A DNA stretch of 64,000 bases from assembly GCF_021018895.1 (NCBI RefSeq), contig NC_079386.1, positions 17,440,052 to 17,504,051 on the forward strand, written 5' to 3'. The translations under genes and the position numbers were made by a program. Below are positions 13,901 to 25,578 of the stretch, piece after piece; within the stretch, counting starts at the first letter, position 1, and each line of letters begins with the position of its first letter. Source of the DNA: Seriola aureovittata. Taxonomy: Eukaryota; Chordata; Actinopteri; Carangiformes; Carangidae. Below the pieces are notes generated by a model. That model searched no databases. It worked only from the letters and a program-made list of their open reading frames with translations, and had not been told where the DNA came from.

Positions 13901-16707
13901 CAGCCAATCAACACTCACCTCCATTAGCAGTGACAGTATTAACACACACGCCTCCTCCCCTGTGACCTCAACCACCGGTGCTCAAACTGACCAATGGGAT
14001 CAGGCTTCAGCTGCTGTTGACACGGCGACTACATCTACTACATCTTCTCACGCCCAGTTGCAGCGTCCACGCCCGCGGCCTCGTACTAAGATCGGTGTCC
14101 AGCCAATCAGCAACGAGGTCAAAGTTCAGACTTTGGTGAAACTCCGTGAGGACGGTTTGGCCACGCTAGCCGCCCGCACAGAAGCCGACACCGCCAACCA
14201 GGAAGTGAGTCAGGGGAAGTACCTGCAGGAGCTGCTCGAGGCCTTCAGCTCAGACGACTGGGGCTTCCCTGATCGCCGCAGCGACAGCAGCGGGCACAGC
14301 CAATCAGAGAGTGAGGAAGGGGAGGAGGAAGTGGACGGCGAGGACATGGCGACTCTGAAGGCGAGGATACAAGCCTTCGAGCAGCAGCAGGTGGCTGATG
14401 GGAGCTGCGGGGACGCTAACAACAGAGACTTTGTTGTCACAAAGAGACCTGAACCCCGGCCGCGCCCTCGTCTCCAGGGGCAACCAGCCAAATCTGCCCC
14501 TCCCATCGTCGCACCAAAACCCAAAAACTTTTCACATGCTCCGAAACCATCCTGCAAGGTTTTCTGGGAAGATGGTAGTTTGGCGGCGGCGGCGGTGGCG
14601 CCAGCAGACTCGAGTGGCGCAGAGACTCTGAAAATAACTGAACCGCCGTCTGAAGACTTGAACCCTAAACCTGCTACAGAACCAGCACCTTCCTGTGCCC
14701 CGAAACCTGCTCCAGCTTCGGCGCCCCCACCCCCCAGAACCACTGAAAAACCTTCGCTCACGCCAAAACCCCAGGCTGCTCCAGACACCCTCCCAGCCGG
14801 TAACCCCGCCCCCGTCCCGGCGCCCAGGCCCCCTCCTCCCAAACACACCTCCTCTCTCAGTGACACTCCCTCCCCAGCCAACCCCAAACCCCCACCCAGA
14901 CCTCCGGTCGCCCCTAGGGCCAGCGCTGGAGCCCCACCCCAGGATAAGAGCACCGCAGCCGGACACACCACCCCGACTCTGCCCCCGAGACCCTCAGTGG
15001 AGGTCGGCAGTGGAGCACAGACAGAGACAGGAAGTGACGAGACGCAGGACGCTGTGAACCCAATTGGTGAGTCTGATTCTGGTTAATATCTTTTTCTTTA
15101 ACACTCTGTGGGTGTTTTCTCCATTTCTCCATTATTTCTTAAATTCACCTTTTAAAACGATTGTGTCACGATTGTCAGAAATAAATCAGCTCTTTCTATA
15201 ATGATCAAAAAGATTAATTTGCCTAAATGCTGAAAAACTGAAGCCTAGTATTTGAATTCTCTTGTAAAAACACGTTTACTAATGTAGATGAGTTAAAATG
15301 GGTTTTGTTAAAGTCTTTTGTTGATAAAAATAGTAAAATAAATGAGTGGAATAGCAGATAAATGTATTAAAAAATGCCTAAAATGAGGTTCAAGGCCTTT
15401 TAGCTCCAGCTTCATGTCATGTTAAAGTGTCGTCAGATATTAACCACATTCAAACCGTATGTCCACGCTGTGTTACTGAAAGATATTAATAGAAACATCT
15501 GTCGACCTCAGAGGGTTAAAGGTTAAACCAGTAGCCTGTTGTCTTTACTGACCCCTGCAGGCAGCAGCAGGAACTCCAATAACATCTGCACACAGGTGTG
15601 TTTGAGGCAGGTAAATACCTCCTGCCCCTGTAAACTACAAAATGACTTGCTGACTTACCTGAGTCTTTACACGTCGCTGTGGACATAAGACCTGAGACTT
15701 TAAACTTACAGGACTGAATCCAGATGTGAAACCACCGTCATTACAGATGAATCCGTTACTTCTCTGCTGATAATCTAAATATCATTAACATAACATTATA
15801 ATAATTTGAATACATGTTGAACTTTCTTTGCTGTTTTCTGACATTTTGTGTGTCGATTATTCTCTTGGTTTATTGTTTCTTCCATAAAATGTCATAAAAT
15901 AGATTTATTGATAATGAAATAATCATTAGTTGCAGTCCTAATCATAATTAGATGTCTGATGTTGTTTAATTAATCATGATTCTCTCAGTTAAATGATCCA
16001 ATAATACATGTGGGCTTTTTCTGTCTGTCAATACGTTCTTTGCTAATTGTTAAAAAAAAGAACATTCTGGGATAAATACTTTGATATTGATTAAATATTG
16101 GCTCCAGTGTGCAGCTCTATTGCTGAGTCGCACCTGAAACAAACGTCCTGTGACGCTTCAGTCGATTGTATTGACTTTTACACAAACAGTTGATCTCATT
16201 CACCTGAACTCGTGTGTGTGCTGAAGTTCAGCTCGTGTGCTGAGCGATAACCTGAGCGTGGAGCTGATAAGCTTCCAGTTTGCTGACTGATTAACAGCTG
16301 CTGCAGTCGTGATAACAACCTGGGGGTGTGTTTACACACGAGGGCAGCGACAAATCCTCACAACTGGAAAAGAACAAAATATTATGAATAAAACATGTTT
16401 ATACTTGAAAGAAAGATAAATTGTTGATTGATTATTTCCTGTTGATTAATACTGGTGTGAATGTATTTCAGCTCTGCACTTGACCTTCTTTAAACCTGTG
16501 TCATTTAGCACGAGCCTCAGTCGGTCTAAACAGGGCCAAGCTAGGCTGAAAGTGGATGTCATGCATCAGCAAAGCATGATGGGTAATCTATGTTGTTTTT
16601 CTTATTTGTCTGATTTTTGTTGTTTCAGTGAAAGGAGGAAGTTTCCGTCCAGGCATCCCGACCAAACCAGCAGCACTGACCTCCCCACGCAGAGCCAGCG
16701 GTGAGAG

Positions 16708-16763
<56 letters not shown>

Positions 16764-16870
16764 TGATACTAAGCTGTATGTAGCTGTCATACAATGGAGC
16801 ATTTGAATGCTTACAGACACAAGCTTCCTCGTTATGTTGCAGAAATATGCAAACGTGAAGAGATTGAAAG

Positions 16871-16917
<47 letters not shown>

Positions 16918-17034
16918 TGTAACAGAAGAAGGGGTTACATTATGCAATCCAAACTCTGTGAAAGAAAAATGCTGATATTGTGTGAGAAGAAAAAAGACCC
17001 CACTGTTTGTGTGCTGTGAGTTTGATGTGTCAGA

Positions 17035-17085
<51 letters not shown>

Positions 17086-17936
17086 TGTCAGCTGTATCTG
17101 GCTGGCAGTGTATAATTTCCCATGATGCAACTAGCCAGGCTTTATTGTCTGCCTCGTACACCAGAAGCAAATGAAAGCTATTTTTATTTTCTTGTGGTTT
17201 CTGTATTTTTACATAAAACTCTCTGGTGTCAGAACCGAAACAACAGGACAATGATTCTGAGCTAAAGTAGGTCATCGGTGTGTGAGGTCATCAGTCTGCT
17301 CTTACCCACAGGGTTATTCGATCTGCACGTAAGGTAATGGAATTAGAAGTAGAAAGCCTGTATTGTCACTGTTGGTGCAAAGGAGGAAAAAAAAGAAAGA
17401 CAAGCAACATCAAAAACACAAGACACAGATTCTCTCTAATAAGTTAAATAATATAAAAATACACAAAAATTCACCAAAACCAGAGAGCAAAGAGCTGCTG
17501 CACTCGTGTGCGCCGCCATCTTGAAACGTGTGTGTTACAATATCCAAATGTGTGATTTACATGAAGCCTAATCTTTATTTCAGGTTTTATAGCTGCATTG
17601 TTCAGTGTGTTCCTTCACAGTAAAAGCCTCCAGCCACATGTCGATTAATGAAAGTAGATATCAGGACGTGAGAAATATATATATATATATGAACGTGCAG
17701 TCTGAGTAATGTGGTCTGACATGCGCTCTCCACCTCCAGCTCCAAATCTGGCCCCCAAACCCACAGGACTCTCGACAACGCCTCCAGATCCAAACCCAGC
17801 CCCCGCCAAACCTGCAGCTGCTCCAGCTACAACCTCCAAACCATCAGGACCGGCCGCCGCCGCTCCAGTCCCAACCAAACCTCCGACTCTGACTCCAGCT
17901 CCGGTTCCAACTCCGGTTCCAACTCCGGTTCCGGTT

Positions 17937-17980
<44 letters not shown>

Positions 17981-18845
17981 AGCTCTGAGGAAAGGCCCTG
18001 TGATCCAGACCAAAGCTGAAACCGACAGCACCGCTAACCCAAAGTCCTCAGACCCTCCTCTTCCTCCACGGTGAGAAGGAGATCTGCAGAGTCTAAACTC
18101 CGTGAGGCGACGCACGGTGACGCTGATTTAATGAGACGCCACTGTGTATTAAACACGTCGCTCGCCTGTTGCCAATATGAAATAGAGCCGTGGTCTCATA
18201 AGCAGCTACATGAGTCTTAGTCACAACTGCTCAAATATTTCACCCGGTTTACTGGTCTTACTTCAAATAAATTGACCCTTGACCCCTCAGTGATGTCCTG
18301 TTGGCAGTGCAGCATTAACAGGAGAAAGTTACACACAGGGAGAAACTTAAAATCTCAATTAAAGCAGAAAATATCTGTTTTGGAAATTTTATTGGACTGG
18401 AACGTTAAAACTTTGTTTATAATCTTATTTCATCTGCAGCATCATATTTAGCTGCAACGCTTCAGGTCGACCATCATCCGTCAGCGCAGACAAACACTTC
18501 TCTTCCTCTTTACTGTTGAACACCAGTTCACCTGTCTTTCTCTCCAGGCCTTCAAGTGGAAAGTTCCTCCCACTTCGTCCTCCACCAATCAAATCCATCC
18601 CTGGGCGACCACCGCCTCCAGCCGTCACCTCGACTCCCTCAGCCAATCAGACCCCTCCCCCTCCTTCCAAAACCGGTCCCGCTCCCTCTGTCTCACCTGT
18701 TGGCCAGTCTGCACCTTCACAGACCACGCCCCCTTCTCCTCGGTCTGTAACGGCCAATCAGCTGCAGGCTCAGAAGGCACCGAAGAGAGGACCGCCTCTG
18801 CCCCCCCGGCCTAAACCTGGACATCCTCTCTATAACAGCTACACG

Positions 18846-18889
<44 letters not shown>

Positions 18890-19296
18890 ACACACACGCA
18901 GAGGAAATACGACATCATAGATTTGAATGTAAATTTCGCCATAGAAACAGGAAGTCCTGATTGTCCTGGATGACCCCAGCCCGGCTCCCTCAGAGCATCA
19001 AACCCCCGTCGCCCCCGTCATCAGCCCCTCACAGTGTCTGCTGGACCTGGACACCCCACCAGAGCCGCTCCCGGATCAGGACCGCCAGTCGAAACCTGCC
19101 CTGGAGGAGCTCGGCCTATCAGAGTCCCAGGTAATAGATCAGCTGATCTCAAGCTCTAAACACGGCGCTGGATTTTAAAAACTCTTTAAAGGACGTGAGC
19201 TGATGATAGTTTTGTTTTTCCTTTGTCGTTTAGTCGATCCTCCCTGTGCAGCCCGCTGAGCAGAAGGAGCAGCCAGACCCTCCCCCTGTCAGGTGA

Positions 19297-19347
<51 letters not shown>

Positions 19348-20045
19348 CACGACGAGCTACGCACCAGATTCTCGTTTCATGTTGTGCGTATTATTTTGGC
19401 GTGTGCGCAGCGGTCCCCGGTGCGTCGCCCTGTTCGACTACGAGGGCGAGGAGGAGGACGAGCTCACCTTCTCCCAGGGTGATGTCATCGCCCTGCTCGA
19501 GCTCATGGGGCAGGAGTGGGGGCGGGGCCAGATCCACGGCCGGGTGGGAGTATTCCCCCTGAACTTCGCTGAGGTGGTGGAGCCGCTTCCGCAGCCGCCG
19601 CCGCCGCCATCGCCAGGGGAGACGACAAAAAGTACGTCGGTGGACACGGCAGTGATAGAAAGTTCTGGTGCGCTGAAGAATTTACTTTCTTTGTCTTCAA
19701 ATGTCTCATTTACTGTAAATTTGTTGTCGGTATTAATAATAATCATGGTGTAAGATGTAATGTCGACACTAGGAGGCGCTAACCTGACAGTTCATTCAGT
19801 GAGAGTCTGAACCACAAAACACTAAAAACAACAACGTTATTTTCTCTCTGATTATCTAAAAATTAACATGAAATTCTGCTGTAGGATTAAGAAAAGGTTT
19901 AGTAATAGTTATTTCTAAATTTAAATTTCTTAAAAAATCTTTGATTTTGATTTTTTAAAACGGTGACGGAGCCCTGTTCAATCTCTTTTCTTCTTTTCCC
20001 ATTTGTCCTCAACAGAACCAAAGACTCTGCAGGACCCAAACCCAG

Positions 20046-20091
<46 letters not shown>

Positions 20092-20217
20092 ACTCATAAA
20101 TACTGCACTAACATTATTACAGTATGTTCTGTGTTTCCTACATGTTATAAACACTGTAAATTGTTTCATTTATATTCACATTTTTCTCTCAAAAATTGTC
20201 AAGATTAGTGCTTTACT

Positions 20218-20286
<69 letters not shown>

Positions 20287-20464
20287 GCAGAGGAGTGGGC
20301 TGTGGCTGTGTTTGACTTCCCTGGTCAGACTGCAGAGGATCTGTCCTTCCACAAGGGGGCGGTGATCCGAGTGACGGAGCACGTCGACGCAGAATGGAGG
20401 AGAGGAAGACTGGAGGGGAGGGAGGGGCTCTACCCCGCTGCCTTCACACAGCCCTACCAGGGTA

Positions 20465-20518
<54 letters not shown>

Positions 20519-21180
20519 AGAAGTGCACAAACAAAAACAAACCAGTAGAATAAAGAAGTATGAAATAAAAAAGAGGTTAAACAGAAAAGGAAAGAAAATA
20601 AACCGCTGAAAATATTCTACCCTTCATTTAAACGGATATGTGTTTGTTCCTGCGGCAGCTTTCCTAACGGGGACCGCAGGTACAGATTATATATGACGAC
20701 CTCACACAACCCCACGTCCAAAAAAAACCCCAAACTGAATAAATGAGGTCAAGCTTCTAAATCGACTGATCCTCTGCCTGTGAATATGGATCAGCACATC
20801 AGGTTTAATCTTCCTGGATGTGCCAGGTGGGCGGGGTTTATCACTCAGGAGGGTCAGACAGTTAAATCAGAGATCTGTTGACGTCTGTAATCAGCACCTC
20901 ACCTGAGAATGTCCGACCGTCCGTGGTGACCGTCCACCTGGTGGTCCCGGGACTCCTGGTGCGTCAGTGGTCCGTTAGGTCTCTAACCCCAGTTTCCTCT
21001 TCCTGTTTCCAGTCCCAGACCAGCAGTGGGCAGGTAAAGGAGCGGCCAAGGCGCTGTTTGACTTCACAGCAGAGGGCGAGGACGAGCTGTCACTAAAGGT
21101 GTGTGGGAGTCAGGAGTGGATCATTTCTCTTCTCTCTTCATGTCTTGTATTTAAATCTAATCAGCTGGATGTTCCTCTCT

Positions 21181-21222
<42 letters not shown>

Positions 21223-21339
21223 CTGCTGCAGGTCGGTGACATCATGACACAGGTGGAGCCTGTGGATGAGCAGTGGATTTTGGGAGTTGTGGGCGGGAAG
21301 CGTGGGATTGTGCCTAAAAACTACATTTCACTTCTCTGA
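2106..21339 (+). CDS. sh3d19: SH3 domain-containing protein 19 (17 coding exons, 1132 aa)
   Basis: This encodes an adaptor of endocytic and ADAM-shedding complexes (EVE1/EBP family). Coding exons: 2106-2196, 7915-7951, 10961-11001, 12219-12336, 13347-13482, 13561-13726, 13819-15066, 16629-16700, 17740-18070, 18548-18845, 18951-19130, 19234-19292, 19411-19631, 20016-20047, 20287-20461, 21013-21098, 21232-21339. They sum to 3399 nt with all phases compatible. Family marks are [12 protein letters not shown] (residues ~45-56), [10 protein letters not shown] (~98-108), a PPSY WW-binding motif (~143-146), a long proline-rich region (~150-925) with PxxP and PRPRP motifs, and [11 protein letters not shown] (~831-841). 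Three SH3 domains follow: ~928-984 ([13 protein letters not shown]), 1011-1068 (AVFDFPGQ) and ~1077-1132 ([13 protein letters not shown], ending PKNYISLL). These align with SH3 domains 3, 4 and 5 of the five-SH3 mammalian protein; domains 1 and 2 are absent. The ATG was chosen because it starts an acidic MAEAR leader spliced in phase to exon 2. Upstream alternative first exons remain possible. Confidence 0.93.
2197..7914 (+). other. sh3d19 intron 1 (5.7 kb)
   Basis: The donor GGAG/gtacaa and acceptor ctctgcag/GTCG bound it. It holds (CA)n at ~2993-3027, (GT)n at ~3184-3210 and a CCAAT-bearing GC-richer island near 5.9-6.3 kb that may be an alternative promoter. No further coding exon was recognised. 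Confidence 0.8.
5990..6310 (+). promoter_or_regulatory. possible internal promoter of sh3d19 with paired CCAAT boxes
   Basis: Two CCAAT boxes in the same orientation (6008-6012 and 6041-6045) are 33 bp apart, the spacing typical of NF-Y promoters. A purine-rich leader-like stretch follows, with a donor-like AAAGGAG/gtagga near 6301-6312. This suggests an alternative noncoding first exon. No transcript evidence is available. Confidence 0.35.
8709..8973 (+). repeat. interspersed repeat family A, copy 1
   Basis: About 265 bp running from 'cagatttcaggtaaaaacactcag' to 'cacatggacacagacc' (only partly quoted). Copies are also present at ~13018-13288 (same strand) and ~43387-43667 (opposite strand). 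The family is non-coding and is probably a nonautonomous element. Confidence 0.8.
9416..9484. repeat. (GT)n microsatellite
   Basis: Almost pure GT dinucleotide run with one 'ggtg' interruption near 9457, lying in sh3d19 intron 2. Confidence 0.95.
11621..11915 (+). repeat. fish interspersed repeat (aagtataaagtagcagaaa type)
   Basis: The segment with 'gtagaagtataaagtagcag' and 'gtacctcaaaattgtac' resembles a family widespread in teleost introns that I recognise from general knowledge. It lies in sh3d19 intron 3. Confidence 0.55.
12219..12336 (+). CDS. sh3d19: sh3d19 exon 4 with coding RD/RE repeat
   Basis: The exon encodes [11 protein letters not shown] followed by a run of alternating arginine with aspartate or glutamate (about 28 residues), made by a GAGACAGAGAGC(AAA) microsatellite. 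It enters in phase 1 and exits in phase 2, consistent with its neighbours. The repeat is probably length-polymorphic without frameshift only in 3-bp or 12-bp steps. Confidence 0.85.
13018..13288 (+). repeat. interspersed repeat family A, copy 2
   Basis: Near-identical to the 8.7 kb copy and extended by 'ctttacactggagg' at its 3' side. It lies in sh3d19 intron 4, directly upstream of exon 5. Confidence 0.85.
13819..15066 (+). CDS. sh3d19: sh3d19 exon 7, large proline-rich exon
   Basis: This 1248-nt exon encodes ~416 residues, including [23 protein letters not shown], a helical segment around [21 protein letters not shown], an acidic [14 protein letters not shown] patch and repeated KPxPxP/PRPPPP SH3-ligand motifs. 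The segments suit intramolecular or intermolecular SH3 binding. The acceptor tcatgcag and donor ATTG/gtgagt are clear. The 253-aa minus-strand frame over it is a composition shadow. Confidence 0.92.
16629..16700 (+). CDS. sh3d19: sh3d19 exon 8
   Basis: A 72-nt exon encoding [20 protein letters not shown] then RRAS. The acceptor is tgtttcag, and the donor gtgagaga runs directly into a (GT)n tract. Confidence 0.8.
16711..16763. repeat. (GT)n microsatellite next to the sh3d19 exon 8 donor
   Basis: GT run beginning ~10 bases after the exon 8 splice donor. Two more GT arrays follow in the same intron at ~16873-16918 and ~17038-17081. Confidence 0.95.
17740..18070 (+). CDS. sh3d19: sh3d19 exon 9, with PA/PV hexanucleotide repeat
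   Basis: Encodes a Pro/Ala-rich linker ending PPLPPR. Positions ~17895-17990 are a near-perfect CCGGTT/CCGGCT hexamer array that translates as alternating PV, PT and PA dipeptides. Unit changes keep the frame. Confidence 0.88.
18548..18845 (+). CDS. sh3d19: sh3d19 exon 10, with [11 protein letters not shown] motif
   Basis: Encodes [17 protein letters not shown]..., several PPxP ligands and the conserved [18 protein letters not shown] end, which in mammalian SH3D19 directly precedes the first SH3 domain. The donor ACG/gtacac merges with a (CA)n array. Confidence 0.9.
19411..19631 (+). CDS. sh3d19: sh3d19 exon 13, SH3 domain (equivalent to mammalian SH3-3)
   Basis: Encodes [20 protein letters not shown] through [25 protein letters not shown], the acidic RT loop, the tryptophan and the FPLNF end are all in place. 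Confidence 0.95.
20218..20286. repeat. (GT)n microsatellite forming the exon 15 acceptor region
   Basis: A GT run ends in 'gtgtgtag' directly at sh3d19 exon 15. It replaces a normal polypyrimidine tract. Confidence 0.95.
20287..20461 (+). CDS. sh3d19: sh3d19 exon 15, SH3 domain (equivalent to SH3-4)
   Basis: Encodes [21 protein letters not shown] through [17 protein letters not shown]. The acceptor is the end of a ~70-bp (GT)n run and the donor opens a (CA)n run, so both splice sites are embedded in microsatellites. Confidence 0.93.
21013..21339 (+). CDS. sh3d19: sh3d19 exons 16-17, last SH3 domain and stop
   Basis: Exon 16 (21013-21098) encodes [21 protein letters not shown]. Exon 17 (21232-21339) encodes [18 protein letters not shown] through PKNYISLL and the TGA stop. 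The phase-0 split inside the SH3 domain matches the mammalian SH3-5 sequence. The acceptor of exon 17 follows a (TC)n tract (~21178-21222). Confidence 0.94.
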
Positions 21340-23575
21340 CGAGGAAATCCTGAAACGGCCCGAGAGCAACTTTCTTTTATCGTCTGTTAAAACAGGTTCC
21401 GGTTTCGAACCGGCAACCTCCCGACCTGCCGACGCCGCGGAGCGTTTCCTGCGCTGAGGAGGAACGTGCACACGAATCTGAACATTCACATTTTGAAGCA
21501 GTTTTTTAATGAAACAAAAGCAGCCCGGTCGGTTTTTAGTGGTAATTTTGTTATTGATCTGGACTCTGACATGTCATCGGATTGACAACCCTGACCTGAC
21601 GTCGCCATGGCAACTGAGACGTATGATGACAAAGAACAGGATGGACCTGTGCTGCCTTGACGACGGAGGAAAACTGATGTCGATGACGTTGAGTTTTGTC
21701 TCAGCTTCCTGTCATGTTGTGACGTTTTTGTGGGACTGGATTCGACTCTTTTGGATTTGACTCTTTTGGATTCGACTCTTTTGGATTTGACTCTTTTGGA
21801 TTTGACTCTTTTGGATTTGACCGGGACTCGAACCCTGAAGCTCCTGCTCGTGACAGTTTTTGCGCTGGTGTGAAATCGATCAGTGTGATGGGACATAAAG
21901 GAAAAACACACGGCTGCTTTTTAGACGACTTCAGCTTTGCCTCTTTGTATCTGTTACAGATGTTTAACAAAAGTTTTTATGGTGTCCGTGGAAACAGCAT
22001 CCGAACTGGAAGCTCTCAGCTCCGCAGGAGGATTAATTCACTTTAAGTAACTCAGTTAAAACCTAGAACAACATTTATCTTTAACATAGTGAACCGTGCC
22101 GAGCGTTAATTCTCCTCCAGAGCCGGAGGAGATCAGGAAACTGAATTAAAGCTCCACATTAATTCATTCAGTTTTCAGATGAACGACTGCGAGGTCTCGC
22201 TTTTCAATAGTTAATGTGTCCGTGGAGCGGCGGCGAGGCGAGTGTGAGCTGCAGGCAGGAAGTTGTTGTGCGACCTGAGTGACGCTTGGTGCTGTTATAT
22301 AATATTTTAAACTTGTAGAGCAAAAATTTTTTTCCTCTTTTGAGACAAATTATTAGTAAATTTTCGTTGAAATGTTTTGTTTTGCGACACTGGTACCTGT
22401 AGCTATTTATAAATGACTGTTGCACATTTCTCATTGGAGAAACTTTTTATAAAATGTTTCACATTCCCGAAGCTTTGAAGTTTAAACCGGATCATTTAAA
22501 AGAGAAAACACTACGACTAGTTTTCATCTGTTGTCACTGCTGATCAAAGCTTTTCTAACCGTGTGAGACTCGACACGTCGCACAAGATCCAAAAATACTG
22601 TAAAAGCACCGTGTGCTTGAGGAAAGTTGCGTGATTATTTTTTAAGTTTGACGTATTTTTGAAAACAGTTGGCATTAAAGTAAAATAAATACACGTAACG
22701 CTGTATTTAAACTTGCAGTTAAATCTCGACACTAAGAGCGAGCAGCTCAGTAAACGACAAAAACACAAAAGGTCATGAAACTCAACCGTACACTTCGAAC
22801 CTTTTTTAAATCCCTTCTGGTACTTAAACATGTTGATGCTTTATTAGTCAGCTGTTTAAAGCATTTATTACAGCTTTAAATGTCACGCTCCTCTTGCTTC
22901 CTGCAGTTAAACGGTGTGTGTGAGGTGGTTTTGAACGCGCTTTGTGCCAACAACAGGAAGTGTGTCTGTCACAACGTTAGCGACGGTGCGGCTCTGGATG
23001 TGATTTTTAAAAACGTGCTTGTTCCTTCTATCAGTCCTCACGTGTTCCTTCACATTTCCTCCTTACGTTTCCTTCCTCTTAAAAAAAAACGGCATCTCTC
23101 ATTGGTTCGTTCATCAACTGAAGTGTTTTTATTCTCATTGAAGATAAAACATGGACGATTTTCTCTTAATGTGCTGTCAGCAAATTAGCAGTGATGATGA
23201 ATTCCTCTTATTAAATTAATGATTTTAGTTGTTTGTCTGACACTTGAAGGTCTTAAAAATGTACTAACTTTTTACATTATTCAGTTATTATTTATTATCT
23301 TTTCCATTTAATTTTGAAAGTCTTGACGGCAGTGTTAAACATAGATTTACAAAATAAAATGCAGCCAGATGACAGTGAGGTTGTATTATAGTAGACGGTG
23401 CTTGGTTGTCCACTTCTTTTTAAATTGCTGTATGTGGAGTCCTGAACATGACAATAATGTGACGTGATTATTTTGTCAAAATGTTTATTTACTAGAGAAA
23501 CTTTTCTGACAGTTTATTTTAAATCTAAATGGTCACTGATGGTCAGAGCTCCTAAAATGTAATTAGATGATGTAA
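21340..23575 (+). other. sh3d19 3'UTR and downstream DNA
   Basis: Candidate poly(A) signals AATAAA lie at 22684-22689 and about 23355. No other gene was seen. A 15-bp minisatellite lies at ~21737-21822, and a short tRNA-like B-box remnant (reverse 'ggttcgaaac') is near 21395-21410. Confidence 0.55.
21737..21822. repeat. 15-bp minisatellite (ggattTgactctttt), ~6 units
   Basis: Six tandem units of 15 bp, alternating 'ggattcgac' and 'ggatttgac', in the sh3d19 3'UTR. Confidence 0.95.
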
Positions 23576-23805
23576 AATGCGTCGTAAAAAAAAAACACAA
23601 CACAAATCATGCAGTTTTTGTAATTTGACAGTAATGAAAGACGTGTGGGGAAATGTTTTACAGTTACAGACAGAAGATGCTTTCACTCTTCTCTGCTCTG
23701 TGCAGACACTCGCATCCAGCCGTCTGTTAAAATCACCCTCACCAGACAATCCAGCCACTGCTTCAAGTGCAAACAGTTCATTGTTCATTGAAGAAAACCT
23801 TTCAG

Positions 23806-24020
23806 CATCCATCCATCCATCCATCCATCCATCCATCCATCCATCCATCCATCCATCCATTCATTCCCTCCATCCATCCATCCATCCATCCACCATCCCT
23901 CCATCCATCCATCCCTCCATCCATCCATCCATCCATCCCTCCATCCATCCATCCATCCATCCATCCATCCATCCATCCATCCATCCCTCCATCCATCCAT
24001 CCATCTTTCCCTCCATCCAA
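23806..24020. repeat. (CCAT)n tetranucleotide satellite
   Basis: About 215 bp of CCAT/CCCT units. The 271-aa frame across it is only repeat translation. Confidence 0.97.
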
Positions 24021-24115
24021 ACGTCTTCACGACTAATTTGGTGTCAACTCGCTAAAGAGAAAATCTTCCATGTGGCATCTATTGGACTGATTGTGCACCA
24101 ATGTAATGATGTAAC

Positions 24116-24118
<3 letters not shown>

Positions 24119-24182
<64 letters not shown>
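24119..24182. repeat. (GT)n microsatellite
   Basis: Pure GT run about 62 bp long, just downstream of the CCAT satellite. Confidence 0.97.
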
Positions 24183-24185
<3 letters not shown>

Positions 24186-24849
24186 GTGAGTGCGACAGAA
24201 ACAGAGATTTATAAATCGCTTTCTAACAGATATTTTATGTATAACCAAACATTCCAACTTTTTAATCCAAATAAAATTTTGAGGCATTTCAGTAATTCTT
24301 TTCTTTGGTTTTTACTTTTTGGTTTTTGTACAACTGTAAAATCTGACTCAATAAACTTTAATAAAAACACATTAAATGGTAAAATGGAGTGATGCACATT
24401 CTGTCCAGCATGGTTAGTAAAAACCCAGATAAACTCATTTGGTAAACTGCTGTTTAAATTCACTCTGATCATAAAAATGACTAAATTATTTTATTTTAGA
24501 TGCAATAATTGATTATTTTATACTAAGATTATATTTAGTAATTTTCTGTGGTTTCTAAAAACTTTGCTAGGTGGAGTTAGTGTGTTATTAAAACACAAAT
24601 ACATACAACAATTCAAAATTTTTATTTATATTTAGTTATATAAGGTCTGTAATGGCTGAATAATAAACTCAAAAACTAAAATCAAGTCTAGAAATGTAGA
24701 GAATCGGGTGCAGATATATTAACGGTTTACAAGCCACAGAGTTTGTTTTTTGTTTTTTTATTCACTGTATTTTCACTACCACAATGTTTCCACACACTAA
24801 ATTAATTTCCCAACACCATTATACAAACAGTAATTCAAATACACCAGGA

Positions 24850-25095
24850 CGACATGTTGCATTATTAATTATTAATTAATCCGCTGATTATTTTCTTTAT
24901 TAATCATTTTATCTATAAAATGAAAATAGTGAAAAATATCCATTATACCCTTTATAATCTCAAGCAGTTCAAATTGCTTTATTTGCTCAACAGTGCAAAT
25001 AAAAACCCAGATATTCAGTTTAATGTTGTATATGATAAACAAAATCTTCACATTTCAGTTGATCGATTAATCAACTAATCCTTGCAGCTCTAATG
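24850..25095 (+). repeat. interspersed repeat, AATCGATTAATC/TTGCAGCTCTA family
   Basis: Contains 'aaaatgaaaatagtgaaaaa' and ends 'ttgcagctctaatg'. A related copy lies at ~43855-44105 (same strand), with fragments near 39120-39325 and 44705-44830. It is a diffuse, old fish repeat. Confidence 0.6.
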
Positions 25096-25578
25096 CACTG
25101 ATTGATCAAGTAATAATCATGTAAACCTACTGCAACAACTGAAGGATAATATTAACAAGACAGATCATTGATTGAAGAGCAGTGTAATTGAACAAAATAA
25201 AAAATAGAATCAGTGCATAGAGTGAAACATAAGAGACATTACATTAAAGTTCGAGATCTAACGAGAAGGAAACTCCAGTGATCTTGGTCCAAGTGCCGCA
25301 GAAGTCACGCCTCACCTTAGCAACTCAGACGTTTATATAATTTATATAAATCTATCTATGTGCCATTTTAATCACTATAATATAAGATTCCTTTCTGGAT
25401 CACATTATGTTTTGTTATTACTTTTCATACACCTGAAGTAGTTTTTTTAATCCATTTTAAAAGCCACTAAGAAGATTAACTACCATACTCTTTGTGCAAC
25501 AACTTGTTATCTCCTCGGCGACCAAAATGTCCGGGCTCCAGTAGATCCCCAACCCTCTGCCTTGTTGATTTCTTAATC

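Noticed and set aside
14210..14971. 253-aa minus-strand open frame
   Set aside because: It is antisense to the GC-rich proline-coding exon of sh3d19. The Gly/Ala/Ser-rich translation is a composition shadow with no domain or splice context.
21602..21615. X-box-like GTCGCCATGGCAAC in the sh3d19 3'UTR; similar GTTGGCATGGCAAC near 8340
   Set aside because: Each has a mismatch to the consensus and neither is near a credible start; likely chance palindromes.
23577..24392. 271-aa plus-strand frame
   Set aside because: Mostly (HPSI)n from the CCAT satellite and CVCV from a GT run.
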